Below are positions 44,889-56,846 of a stretch of DNA of 64,000 bases, in pieces. This stretch comes from Raffaelea ambrosiae (taxonomy: Eukaryota; Ascomycota; Sordariomycetes; Ophiostomatales; Ophiostomataceae). The notes under the pieces are model-generated. The model was not told the origin of the DNA. It saw only the letters and a list, made by a program, of their open reading frames with translations, and made no database searches. How positions within the stretch are numbered: the first letter of the stretch is position 1; the number at the start of each line of letters is the position of its first letter. Position numbers and translations under genes: made by a program. Location: positions 1-64,000 of the forward strand of contig PCDI01000010.1 in NCBI GenBank assembly GCA_002778195.1. The letters are read 5' to 3'.

Positions 44889-47800
44889 ATGATGGCAGTT
44901 GTTGCAGACACCGCCGCCCAGCCCACGTACCGGTACCGCATTGGCGTGGATGTTGGTAAGACGGGCTGTTCCACAGACACCTCCAGAAGCATCGTCTAAC
45001 ACGGCGGATCAACAGGAGGCACAAACACGGACGCCGCGCTGCTTGCGTACGACGCAGACGCGGGCTACCGCGTGGTGGCCAGCAGCAAGGCCGAGACGAC
45101 AGCCGACGTCACCGCGGGCATCTGCCGTGCCATCCGCCAGGTGCTCGCCGCCTCGCAGGTAGCGCCGGCCGAGATCCTGTCCGTCAATGTCGGCACCACG
45201 CATTTCATCAATGCCGTCATCCAGCGAGACGCGGCCAAGCTCCTGCGCGTGGCTGTCCTCCGGCTGTGCGGTCCCTTTGGGCGCGAGGTAGCCCCCTTTG
45301 CCGACTGGCCCCGGGACCTGCGGGCTCTCACCGAGGGCCCAGTCGGCTACCTCGCCGGCGGACGAGAGGGTAAGTGTGGGGAGGGGGGGGGGGCGATGAC
45401 GCATGCCTTGGGATCGGCCCATCCGGCGACGTGGCGCTAATTCGGTGGCGTGCTGCTGCAGTGGACGGCCGCCCCATCGCCGACGTGTCCCCCGACGAGG
45501 TCCTCCGGTATGCCCGCATGGTCCAGGAGCACCACATCACCGCCGTCGCCGTGGTGGGCGTCTTTTCCATCCTGGATGCTGGATCGCCCACGCAGGAAGA
45601 GCACGCGCGGGACCTGCTGCAGACAGCGATCCCCGGCCTGGACGTCGTGTGCTCGTCCGACGTGGGCGGCGCGGCGCCGTTCCTCGAGCGCGAAAACGCC
45701 GCCATCCTCAACGCCAGCATCCTGGCCTTTGGCCGGCGCACCATGGGCAGCTTCGAGGACGCCTTCCGCCAGCTGGACCTGGCCCACGCGAGCCTCTACC
45801 TGACCCAGAACGACGGCACCGTCATGGACCTCCCGACCGCCCGGCGGCTGCCCATCCAGACCTTTGCGTCGGGCGCCACCAACTCGCTGTCGGGCGCCGC
45901 CTTCCTGGCCGGGATGGGGGGTGGGGGGACCACCACCACAATGATGACGACGACCACCACGGGCCACAAAAGGCGGCTGTCGCCGTCGTCGGCGCAGGTC
46001 ATCATGGTCGACGTGGGCGGCACCACGTCGGATTTCGCCGCGCTGGCGCCCTCGGGGTTCCCGCGCCAGTCGCCGGCCACGGTCCAGGTCGGCGGCGTGC
46101 GCACGGCCTTTCGTCTGCCCGAGATTGTCAGCATCGGCCTCGGCGGAGGCTCGCACGTGCATGTGAGCCCGGAGGAGAGGGTGACGGTGGGTCCCGCGTC
46201 GGTGGGCTACCGCCTGCCCGCGCTGAGCCGGTGCTTCGGCGGGCCCGTCCTCACGGCGTCGGATGTGGTCGTCGCCGCCGCGAGCGGGTCGTTGTTGGAC
46301 AGACCGTTTGGCAGCCACCCCGTCGCCCTGCCCGAGACCGTGGTCCAGAAGGCCAGGACGAACATGCGCCGGCAGCTGGAGCGGGGCATCGACGACATGA
46401 AGGCGTCGGACCAGGACGTGGTCCTGCTGCTGGTGGGCGGCGGGTCCATCATTGTGGAGGGCGACGCGATCCAGAACGTGAAGACCTGCATCCGCCCACC
46501 GTTTTACGACGTGGCCAACGCCGTCGGAGCGGCCATTTCCAAGGCAGGCGATGAACTTCCCCCCATACATGGCGCTGACCAATGGACGGACTGACCGTGT
46601 GCCAGATATCCGGAGACATCGACCAGATCGTGATTCCGGGCAAGCGGAAACAGGAGGACATTGTCGCCGAGGCCAAAGCCAAGGCCATCGAGGCCGCCTG
46701 CGCCCGGGGCGCGCGGCGAGACACGGTCGACATTGTGGAGGTGGACTGCATCCCGCTGCAGGATGCGGGCAATGGTGCCTTCCGGGTCATTGTCCGGGCT
46801 GTACGTTGCTGGAAGACACGGCCACCCATCGTCGTCCGGTTCCCGGGGAAATCGCTGACTCTTCTTCCATGCCAGTGCGGCGAGCTGTCGTGGGATGTGG
46901 CCAAGACGGTCTGCGAGACGGCCTCTTCCAACGGCCATGCCAGCGCCCCGTGGTCTGCTGTGGAGGAGGCGCTTCCTGTGCCAGCAGCTGTTCCGAATGG
47001 CATGCCAGCTGCACAGCAGGCTGCACCAACGAGCACCCATCCATCCGTCGAGGACCACCCCCCCGACGATATCCGCGACTACCGACCAAAGGTCTCCAAG
47101 AAAACCGGCGAGTGGTTTATTTCCAAGACAGACCTCGAGTTGATCGCAGAGGGCTGCGGCGTCCTTGGCACGGGTGCGTCTTGTTCCACGACTTGTATGC
47201 ATGCGAGGCTGACATTCGTTTTGCTTCGGATCCAGGTGGCGGCGGAACCACGTACGGCACCCTGCTGCAGTGCATCGACACCCTCGAGCGCCTCCCCAGC
47301 GGCAGCATGCGCGTCATCGACCCCCGGGGCCTGGATCCCACATCCCTAGTGGTACGTGCAGAGATGGAAACACTGGAGCTGTCCAACTTGCTGACTCCTA
47401 TATGGTCTGTTCCAGGGACTTGTCGCGGGCGTCGGGTATGTTGGATATTTGCATTCTTCCGTTTCTTGTACGAGGGCCGTAACTAACCTCTTCTTTTTGG
47501 CCCCCCCCCCTGCCCATTAGAGCACCCACTGTGAGCAACGAACGCCTCGGCAGCGACCACGAGTACGCCGATGCCCTGGACATGCTCCTCCGGTACCTGC
47601 AGGTCGGCCGCGATGCCCTCGCCGGCCTCGCCTCGGGGGAGATTGGCGGCGCCAACGGCATGGTCCCCTTGGTCGTCGCCGCCGCCATGGGCCTGCCCGT
47701 CCTCGACGGCGACACCATTGGCCGCGCCTACCCCAAGCTCGACATGTCCCTCCCCTACGTCTACGGCGTCGAGCGGGCGTGTCCGGCCGCGCTGGCCGAC

Positions 47801-48575
47801 CCCCGCGGCACCTCGGTGCTCATCCCCGACGTCGACAACCCGACCCGGCTGGAGCGCCTGATGCGCAGCGCCTGCATCGAGCTGGGCCTGTCGGCCGCCT
47901 TGGCGACCAGCATGCGGACCGGCAGCTTCCAGCACTACGCCTGCCAGCGGACCGTGTCGCAGGCCTGGTTCATTGGGCGCGCCGTCCGCACGGCCCGCCA
48001 GCAGAAGCGGAGCATCACCCGGGCCCTGGGCGATGCGATTCCGGGGTGCCGACCCCTGTTTGCGGGCCGCGTGTCCAGTGTGGTCCGCCGCGTGGAGGGC
48101 GGATGGACCATGGGCACGGCGACGATCAAGGCCGCCAACGACAGCGAAGCCAGTGACGCTGCTGAAGAAGGCATAGCATCGACACCAGCGGGCGGGTCTT
48201 CCCTTGTGCTTCAATACCAGGTATGTAGAAACTCTCTCGGCTTCCTTGGTGGCAGAGTTCTTATTCGCCTTCTCAACCTTGCAGAACGAATATTTGTATG
48301 CGGCTCTGCTCCAGCCAGACGGCACCCAGCAGCCCGTCTGCACCACGCCGGACCTCATCACCGTCTTGGACACGTCCGGGTCGGCCGTGGCTACACACGA
48401 GGTCCGCTATGGTCTCATGGTCACCGTCATCGTCATGCCCGCACATCCGCTCTGGACGGCTCCGCAGGGCCTCCGTGTTGCCGATCCTGCTGCCTTTGGC
48501 TTGGATGCGGTGTATACCCCGATGGAAGAACCGTGGCAGGAGCCGCTGTCCGTTATTGAACACTTTGGCGAATAG
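44889..48575 (+). CDS. Hydantoinase/oxoprolinase-family enzyme fused to DUF917
   Basis: Nine exons (44889-44955, 45016-45369, 45462-46543, 46606-46800, 46876-47173, 47236-47351, 47416-47435, 47521-48220, 48285-48575) give 1040 residues. The N-terminal half is a hydantoinase A/oxoprolinase ASKHA ATPase: IGVDVGGTNTDAALLAYD (18-35), VNVGTTHFINAVIQRD, a second glycine-rich loop VDVGGTTSDFAAL (about 323-335) and IGLGGGSHVHVS. From about 615 it is DUF917: SKTDLELIAEGCGVLGTGGG, IGGANGMVPLVVAAAMGLP and DGDTIGRAYPKLDM. Members hydrolyse cyclic amides such as hydantoins or 5-oxoproline using ATP; the substrate here is unknown. Exon 3 appears to end at a GC donor (AAG then GCAGGC), making a GC-AG intron with a CTGAC branch site. 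Exon 7 is only 20 nt. Every join keeps frame and family sequence. It converges on the amino-acid permease. Confidence 0.88.
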
Positions 48576-48839
48576 GGAGAAAAGACTTGGGGTATATAGA
48601 GATGAGTAAAGTTTACATTCACCTAGTTACCGTGCCGTTTTCCGTAGACATAAAGTTGCTGGCAACGCAGGAAGCTCTCGTCATGGAAAGTAGAACGTGC
48701 AGATTTCTTTCTTGTTTCTAGCTCTTTCTATTTCTTGACTCCATTGCCGTGTTGCGGCTTTCCTCCATTCAAGGAACTGAATCGTCTATATAAACTCATC
48801 CCTAGAGTACCGCGGGGAGGCAAATGCGCAAACGCTTCT

Positions 48840-50833
48840 CTACCAGATGCGTTCCCATGTCCTCCGCACAAAGTTCAGCTGTGCCAGCCGCTCCTTCTCG
48901 CGCTCTTTGACGCCGCCCTCTTCCCACTGCCGGCACTCGGCGTCCACCTCGGCCTTGCCGGAGACCAGGTCGGCGTCGGCGGGCTTCACAAAGGACGTGC
49001 GCTTGACAATCTTCCAGAGCAGGAACATGAAGCCGCCAAAGGCGAGGGCGAAGTACGAGGTGATGAAGCCGCGGACGCTAAAGGGAGAGAAGACGTCGAA
49101 GCCGACAAAGAGCAGGGCCAGGCAGCCGAGGCCGAGGGCGACGGCCGGGGTGTAGGGGGCATAGGGGGTCTTGAAGGGGAGGGTGTTGCGATCGAGGCCC
49201 TGCGCCTGGCAGGCGCGGTACCAGCCAAAGTAGACGACGAGCATCATGGTGTACGTGAGGATGAGCGCGGTGGTGGTGAGGTCGACGAACCAGTAGAAGA
49301 CGTCGACGGCGGAGTTGGAGGCGACGAGAAAGCTGATGCAGGCGAGAGTCGAGACGGCGGCGACGCAGTAGATGGGGACACCGGACGCGTTGCAGTAGAG
49401 GAGGAACCGGGGGGCTTGGTGGTCTGGGAGAAGAGCGGATCAGGATGGTCAGCAAGTGGGACACTCTTTTTGAAATTGCTTTTTTCTCTTCAGGGTTTGT
49501 AGAGAGGGAAGTCTTTTTCTCTCTTACCGCGAGCCAGTCCGTAAAGCGTACGCGAAGCGGCGTAAAGGAAGGCATTTCCACAGGACTAAAGCCATTGGAC
49601 AAAGTTAGTAATCAGTCAAGTAGTAACCAAGGAACCAGTTTGTGGAGGGAGAAACGGGGGGGGGGACAGGAACCCCAAGAGACAACATACCCAGGCGGAC
49701 AGCAGAATCATGGCGTTGATAAAGTCGGGCAGGCCCTTGATGCCCAGGTTCTGGATGCCAATGACCCACGGACTGGCACCGGCACCCGACTTGCCGTCGT
49801 TGATGGCGGCCGCGAGCGTCGGGTCCTGGGAGCTGCAGATGATGCCGACGCAGAGCACGCCCAGGACGTAAAAGGCCAAGATGCGCCAGAAAATGAGCTT
49901 GGCCACGCGCGGGATGACGTGGCGCGGGTTGGCGATCTCGCCGGCAGCGATGACGATCAGGTCGGGGCCGGCAATGGTGAAGGCGGCATAGAGCGCGACG
50001 CTCCAGAAGCCGAGGAAGCGGCCGGTGTGGACGTCGCTGGACAGGTACGGCAGCATGACGTCGGCGGTCTTCCACGTGCGGAAGCCGTAGGCGTCGTGCT
50101 GGGGGTTGCCGCCGCACATGGTGACCAGGGTGATCATGACGAGGAAGATGAGCAAGAAGACCTTGGTGGAGGCCATGTAGAACTCGGACTCGCCGTACCA
50201 CTTGACGGCGACGACGTTGAGCGTGATGCACACAAACATGGCCATGCCGATCCAGGCCGCCGCGTTGACGTCGGGCACCCAGAACTGCATCAGCGTGGCC
50301 ACGGCCGAGTACTCGGTGCACAGCAGCATGAGGCCGGCAAAGAAGTAGGTCCAGCCCATGGCGAAGCCGAGGGCCGGGTCGACGTAGCGGGCCGCCAGCT
50401 CAAACAGCGTGCCGCGGATAGGGAGGTAGGCGATCATCTCGGCCACGGACAGGTAGAGCGGCCAGATGAACACGAAGCCCCAGAAGAGGTAGCCGAGAAT
50501 GAGGCTCAGCGGGCCAGCCTTCATCAAGACGCCACCGACACCGACCTATGTTTTTTGTCCTGTCAGTTTTTGTCTATGGAAGTTCTGGTGTGAGATGTGT
50601 GTTTGGAGAGGGGGGGGAGGGGGATGTTTTTGGGAGAGTGAAGGACGATGAAGCGGCAGACATACCCAGACGCCCACGCCAATGGAGCCGCCAATGGCCA
50701 TCAGCTGGACGTGGCGAGGCTTTAGGCCGCGCTGTGTCTCGCCATAGGTCTCGACCACGCCGGTGCTCTGCTTGGGGCTGGCATCGAGGCTGGCGCTGTC
50801 CAGCGCAGCACCGATCTTGTCCGGTTCTGCCAT
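48840..50833 (-). CDS. Amino-acid permease (APC superfamily, YAT-like)
   Basis: Exons 50833-50666, 50545-49691, 49585-49528 and 49423-48840 give 554 residues. The start of TM1 is split by intron 1: RHVQLMAIGGSIGVGVWVGV with GGVLMKAGPLSLILGY behind it. Then come VAEMIAYLPIRGTLFELAAR, the family's PDLIVIAAGEIANPRHVIPR, LYAASRTLYGLARDHQAPRF and the TM9-TM12 region ending near FALAFGGFMFLLWKI. About twelve membrane segments are expected. Members import amino acids with protons across the plasma membrane; specificity is unknown. Its place beside the hydantoinase suggests uptake of an amino-acid-like substrate or product (for example a carbamoyl or free amino acid). TATATATAG lies about 117 bases upstream of the ATG. 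Confidence 0.9.
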
Positions 50834-53059
50834 GGTCTGCTTTGTGCGTTGCGGGTGGGAAGAAGGAGTCGAAGGACGCTGTGTGTGGGTGAGTGCTCCT
50901 GGCGGATCATGGACGCTCGCTCATGGGCGCGGCAGGGCGTTCCACGCCGTATATATAGATGCACGACGACAGGGTGCCAAGCATCCATCACAGGCCACTT
51001 TGTGTGCCACCTGGAATGAGCGTAGGAACAGCATCGCGTGGACATGCCCGAATGGGACATGGCGACGAAAGGAGACGAAAGAGAGCGTGAACGGGCCAGC
51101 CTTGGCTGGATTGTGCGGGCGGACGGGTGGACTGCTGCATGCCCAGCCCAAAGGGCGCCTCTGCAGGTGGTGGTTTTTTCTGATTAAGACGATTTCGTGG
51201 ACCCCCGGTTTCGTGGGTCCAGATTTTGCGCTTGCATTCATAACAGACATTTGTAAAGAAAGATAAGAGCAAACGCCAAATGGGGTAGAAATGGCTTCGC
51301 CAAGGCTTGGCCGAACACGTCGGCTTGGTTGGTTGCGGAGAGAATGGCGAAATGCGACACGATGTGGTCGTATGAAGTATAATAAATCGTGGCCAAGCGT
51401 GAGGTGAGAGCCCGAACAGCGGGTTCTCCGAAGCAAGTGGGTCTCTCCTGATATCTACTATGTATTACGAGCATCATGTATAATACCAAGAACGGGATGC
51501 GGCTTGGCTTGATAGCTTCTGCTTCTAGAAGCCTGAACGCATGATGCATCTTCCCGGAAACGATGCCCCGTTACGGCTCACGGGCATTGCCAGGTACGGC
51601 CATGATTTGACGGGCAAGATACAAGGTGCACACACGACCTTGCACTGGCTGACAGCGATTGCACAGGTCGGCTGCTTTGCTGTGGCTTTTCTCTCTGGCG
51701 CATCTTCCCAAACGCTGTCGCTTGTGTGGAATCGCCGTGGGACTTGCGTATGGCTCGTAGTCGTTGCCATTTTCGAAACAAGTGGTGTCTGGCCAGGCCC
51801 GGATCGTACTATGTGTGGAGGAGGACGCACGAGTACGCAGCACGTACTGTGTAGTAGGCAGATTTGAAGGAAGGAAGTGGATCTGGCAGATGCTGTTCGA
51901 AAGACAGTAGTCATATCTTGGACAGTCAATTGATGATTGGTCATATCCAATTGGCCAGTTCGGGGTTTGGCCGCTAGGGTGTCTTACAGTTCGCATTCCA
52001 ACGTCAGTGGTGGAGCCCCATTAGCCACGTGCCTGCCTGCCGGCAGCTGTGGCCTGCGGCTCGTAGCTACATTAGCGCGATTCTTCGACAACACTCATTA
52101 GGAATCAATAGTCTTATATTGTTCGTTGTACAACTATCATGGCAGAATACAGGATATGAGGAAAAGAAGAGAGGAAGAACGGGAGAACAAAAGAAACACA
52201 GACACACAGGAACACAGGAACACTAATATGTCACACACGCAGGGTACAATAGAAAGCAGGAGAGAATCAAGTCTCGAGACGCCACCTTGGAGACATCAAG
52301 ACACAACAGCAATATTTGGATGGCAGCAACTGACGAGACAATCCAACGAACGCGGATTTTGTGTTTTTTTGCACATTGTGATCTGTCACTGTCTGTAAAA
52401 GTACCTGGTTCAGTATTCAAGCTTCTTTTGTTTTGTGGAACTAGTTAAAATACATTTCAACTACAAGCCGTTATATATCGTCCTGATCATACTGGGCCAC
52501 AATTGTGTGCTTGCTTAGCACGCTGAAACCCTCGATTCGTGGAGGGCTGGGTGCAACACACGGTGCAAGATCTCCTTCACACATCCGAGGCATGTCGCAA
52601 ATGGTTGTCGTGGCCTGTTTGGTATCTTTGGGGCCACTTTGTTTGATGGGCCTGTTTCTGTTGACTCATAGCCACAGAGTCATGAGTCAGTTTACAGCAA
52701 CTCACACAGCCGAGGGGGAACAGGACGTCTACATGACCACGGCGCAGAATTCGAACATGGCGTTTTGACGATGTCGGAAATGCTATGTAGCTGACTTGGG
52801 CCTCGGAGGAGTCCTCTATTCTCAGACGGCCACCCCTCACTGCCTCTGACTACAGATCATTCAGCATTGTTCCGGCTCTTAGACAGAACTTCAGTGTTGC
52901 TACCATTAAAGGAACCGGTATAGTTCACCCCGGACACCCCAGATTCTCCATACGAGACTCGCTGTAGGCTGGGGTGGGGAGCTGCTTTTAGCGGGTTCCA
53001 GTGGCAGGTCTGCCAGAAGTAAACCCAGGAGGTGCCCTCCGGCTCTCCTGAACTTGAAC
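50834..53059. other. Intergenic region
   Basis: This 2.2-kb region contains the amino-acid permease promoter on the left (TATA element; GATAAG at 51262). No gene could be supported to its right. Open frames are short, on both strands, and without domain-like sequence. Confidence 0.5.
50950..50958 (-). promoter_or_regulatory. TATA-box candidate of the amino-acid permease gene
   Basis: TATATATAG (reads CTATATATA on the minus strand) lies 117-125 bases upstream of the minus-strand ATG at 50833. That is a sensible distance for a TATA element plus a short leader. Confidence 0.45.
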
Positions 53060-54532
53060 GTTGGGACACAAAACAGATTGGTGCGATGGTGGCATACACA
53101 CGCCCACTCCTAGCAGCTGCCAGAGCTTCGGCTGCGACAGCAATTGGTGGTCTGGTATCACCACCCAGGATGCCTTCAACCAGAGGTTTGGCTGCTACGT
53201 CAACGGACCAGACGAGCCCAACACGCTGCCCTCCGACTGGCTGTCCATTGGCAGCGCCACTCCCATCGCCGGCTGGGTTATCGGATGCATCGTTGCTGGA
53301 TGTCTGACCGCCTCTATCGGCCGCGAGCTCACCATGGTTGTCGTCTGCGCCATTGCTCTGCTTGGCATGATCCTGCAATGCGCTATTGACACATACTGGG
53401 GAATCGTGACTGGCCGTCTTGCAAATGGAAGTGTCCATGGGTAGGTCTCCCTTCCATCTTTGGATGTGTCGCAGTTGTTTGGCCCCCTTCCAGGTATCGA
53501 GGCCAGCTGCATTTCCATGTACATGGCCGAGCTGGCTCCAGCCTCTCTCCGCGGGGCTCTTGTCAACTTCTACCAGAACTGGCCGTATGTAGATGCCATT
53601 CTTGCTGCGTCTACAGTGTATGGTGCTACGGAGCATCTTTCTGACAAGTGGAAGTATATGACACGTGGGTGACCTAAACGACCGAAGAGAATGCTCAGAT
53701 TACTTTCCTCTATCTTCGGTTGCTTTTTTGCTTGCTGTTCTTTTCAGCTTCTTTTCCATAATCAAAACCCGACCAAGACTTATCTCTGGCCATCATCGTC
53801 CGGATTGCACTTCCTTGCATGCTCCTGTCTGCCGTCTGGTGCATCCCCGAGTTCCCCCGCTAGCTGCTGTTCAAAGACCGCAAGGAAGACTCCCGCAAGG
53901 CATTGTAATACACGCGCCATGGCTACGCCTCCGACGACGAGGTCGCCTACGAGCTCGACTTGATGGAGTCGGCCACGCAACAGGAGCAGGAGATGTACAA
54001 GGCCACCAGCTATGCCGACTGCTTCCAGGGTACCATTCTCCGTCGTGCCTGCATCGCCACGGGCGTCCAATGAATGTCTGCAGCGGGCCCGGGGCAACTC
54101 CTTCCTCTCGTCGTACCTGGTCATTTTCTTGAAGCAGATCGGCATCATGCAGCCCCGGGAAATTGCTTCGATTACCTTGAATGTGCGTGTTCTTCCCTTC
54201 CTTCGTGGTCGTTGATGGTTTCCCTTTTCTTTCTTTTTAATGCCTTCTCCCCCATCTATCTTCAGAGACTAAGACAACCACGGCCTGCATGATCTACGGC
54301 AGCATGTCCATCCTAGCCATTATCTTTGTCTTCATTGCTGTATCGGGGATGAAGAAGCGCAGTCTCGATGAGCTTGACGAGCTGTTTCACTCGCGTACCC
54401 CCGCCTAGCGGTCGACCCAGTTTGTAGCCACGGGCGTCGAGGTGAACAGAGCGCCGCCAGACAACAACGAAAAGATTGCGAAGAAGGAGCAGGTCATTGT
54501 AGCGACGATGACGACAACAGCGGCGGTTTAGT
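53060..54532 (+). pseudogene. MFS sugar/quinate-type transporter pseudogene
   Basis: The remains keep clear transporter sequence: FGCDSNWWSGITTQDAF, GWVIGCIVAGCLTASIGRE, then after an intron IEASCISMYMAELAPASLRG and GALVNFYQNWPYVDAIL, then AVWCIPEFPR and SFLSSYLVIFLKQIGIM. The C-terminal MKKRSLDELDELF is the usual tail. Lesions are a TAG at 53861 where the family has Trp (PRWL), a TAA at 53906, a 4-base tandem duplication (AATGAATG near 54069-54076) that shifts frame, and a TAG at 54406. The five or so membrane segments normally found between SSYLVIFLKQIGI and the tail are missing. At least two of the three in-frame stops (TAG 53861, TAA 53906) could have come from CpA-to-TpA changes. The N-terminal exon is also absent or unrecognisable. 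I regard it as a dead gene. Confidence 0.8.
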
Positions 54533-55069
54533 AGTAACAGGCTGGGGGACATACGGCCTGGCAAGAAGAGAAGAGAGAAAAAATGAACCAAAAAGGGGCG
54601 ACTTTGTCCCAGCTGGCAAGGACCATATATATTGTTTAGTCTCAATTATACACGTCGTGACAACCCCGGACCAATATGTGCAGAGAAATATCCCGAGTAT
54701 TTTCCACCCTGTCCAATGCTTTGCTTGTGTTGTAATCTTTCCTTTTGCGATTTATTTCGTTTGTTCTTCAGTAAATGACATAGACAACCGTCTTTAGACA
54801 AAACGAAGACCCAATTGGTCAGTTCAAAGAGCAGGCGGCCGTAAACAAGACCAACGTAAGGGTTCGAGGTCCAGGGTCCAGGGCCCAGGGTTCCTATGAC
54901 TTGAAAATCTTGGCGCATTTCTTTGCGGAGCTCCCAGAGCTCATAAAAGTGGTCGATTTGCATCTTGTTCAGCGCCAGTTCTCTCTTCCCTTGACTGTGC
55001 CTCGAGAGGTATTACTACATAAGCAATTATACCGCACAAATTTTCCATCGAGAAAACAAAACGAAACAC
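54533..55069. other. Intergenic region
   Basis: These 537 bases between the transporter relic and the tRNA gene contain no recognised gene. A GGTTCGAGGTCC string at 54869-54880 resembles a B box but has no tRNA fold around it. Confidence 0.5.
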
Positions 55070-55140
55070 GCGTCGGTGGTTTAGTGGTAAAATCTGTCGT
55101 TGCCATCGACAGGCCCCGGGTTCGATTCCCGGCCGACGCA
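55070..55140 (+). tRNA. tRNA-Gly (anticodon GCC)
   Basis: The 71-nt gene folds as a cloverleaf. The acceptor stem GCGTCGG pairs with CCGACGC, and the anticodon stem TGTCG/CGACA holds loop TTGCCAT with GCC at 55102-55104. The T arm is CCGGG-TTCGATT-CCCGG and the discriminator base is A. The T arm also supplies the internal B box (GGTTCGATTCC). No intron is present. CCA is not encoded, as expected for a nuclear tRNA. Confidence 0.97.
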
Positions 55141-55147
55141 TTTTTTT
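55141..55147 (+). terminator. RNA polymerase III terminator of tRNA-Gly
   Basis: Seven T residues follow the last tRNA base directly. Runs of four or more T terminate Pol III. Confidence 0.85.
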
Positions 55148-56846
55148 GGTGGACCTTTTTTATCTAAACTTTTTTTGTGCTTTTTTTTATAAAAAAAAAA
55201 AACTTTAATTTATGCTTTTTATTTTTTTAAAGTTTTTTGCGCTGTGTTTACTCTTCTGGTCCGTTTTCATCCCACACACATTCTTTCTGTTCTTTTTCTG
55301 TTTCTCTACCCTCTTTCCAGGCTTTTTTTCCTGCTCTCTTTCCTTCCTCTTCTCCCCTTGCTTCAAGGTTTAGACGTCGTGTAACACCCTGGTTTGTAGT
55401 TCCGTCCGAAATAATACCGGATGTCACCACCGACGGTCCCGACACCACACCGCACCATGTGGAGGTCACATTGCATGGCAGAGAACGGTCGACTAATCGT
55501 AAGTGCCATTTGTAGCTATTTCGTGTTCAGCTCCTTCAAAGAGTCCACTTGTGCAGGCTTTGCCACCCTCATTGTTTGGTTCGTCCCCATAAATTGCCAC
55601 AAAGCACAGCAGGGTATGAGCATATATTCGCGCATCTACGTAGTTCGTACTGCTTTTTTAAAAAAAGAAAACGAACGGCGTGCTGCAAAGAGGCGCAGTA
55701 TTCCTTCCAGTTGCGCTTCCTACGAAGCAGACAAGCTTTCCACTTATTAAGGAGACGGGGCTCTATCATGTAAAAGCTTTCTTGTTGTGGGGGAGAAAAT
55801 GTGGGCTTCGCCTTGGGCGGGCCGTTTTCGGGGGGGGGGGGGGGGGGGGGGAGGAACCGAGACCACCCGGCTAACAACGTGAGAACGATGATAAAAATTG
55901 AAACTCGAGTTCTCACACCGTGACCTCGTGTATCCTGTTTCGGCAAACACCACCTTGAGTGAGAAAGTTTAAGAAACTTGATGCCGTTCACTGGTTCATC
56001 GGAACTCTCAAACGGCTATGCAATGTTAAAAGGTTATAAGTAGACTCAAGATAAATCATCCCAAGTCAAGGAGAAACAATCGACGCCGTTTAGGGCCGTA
56101 TTATCGAGATCTGAAACGGCCGGCCTTGTGGAACCTCTGAGAAAAAATAGAAAAGCAACAAGCAGGCCAATCACTTGTCCCAATTGTGTCTGTTCATCTC
56201 GTGCTCGGAGGATCATGTGTGTTCCACTCAGTGTGCTTGTTTTTTTATTTACTTTTTCTTCTGATTTCAGCTGTCTGTTTCTTTTACCTAACGGTATATC
56301 TTTCTTTTTTTTGGCAAAGTCCAGGAAGACAAGGTATCTTGCTTTGTACGGGTCCTTTAAACTGATCCAATTGGTTGAACTGTGTATAGACCTGCCAAGC
56401 TTGAGAAGATTCTCAGACGATGTGGTGCCTCAATGTCTCCTGCAGCTAAATAGTACCGGACCCTCGATTAGCCTCTCTGACGATGTCATTATATGGTTGT
56501 GGCTGTGGGACATGCGTGGTTTGGTTTTATTTTTATTTTTATTTTTATTTTAGTTCTTGATGAGCTTCGTTTATTACGTATCGAAGGCTTCTCATTGAGA
56601 AAGAGATGCCCGGCTGTTCCGTACAAGCATGGATTCCTACAATCTGTGGGTAGACCTGGTCTCCTTCGTCTGCCTATAAGATGCGGCGTGGCGGCGGGCG
56701 ATGGTCTGCTGCTCTTTCCGTGGCCTTCGCTTTCATCAACTACTTTGGCTGCAATTGTGAGCTTGCATACCAGGCTCATCTTTGCATTCGTCTTTGTTTC
56801 ACTCTCTTCTTTGTCTTACTATACCTCGATTGGCCAGTAGCTAGCA
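55148..56846. other. Intergenic region
   Basis: This 1.7-kb region includes AT-rich runs right after the tRNA (55170-55230) and a G22 homopolymer. Small open frames, up to 141 codons, lack domains. Nothing else is seen. Confidence 0.5.
55830..55851 (+). repeat. G22 homopolymer
   Basis: Twenty-two consecutive G residues in an intergenic position. The copy number may be inaccurate, and G-runs of this size can adopt quadruplex structure. Confidence 0.9.

Noticed and set aside
54869..54880. B-box-like GGTTCGAGGTCC near the tRNA-Gly
   Set aside because: It has an extra base compared with the B box and no acceptor, D or anticodon arm can be folded around it.
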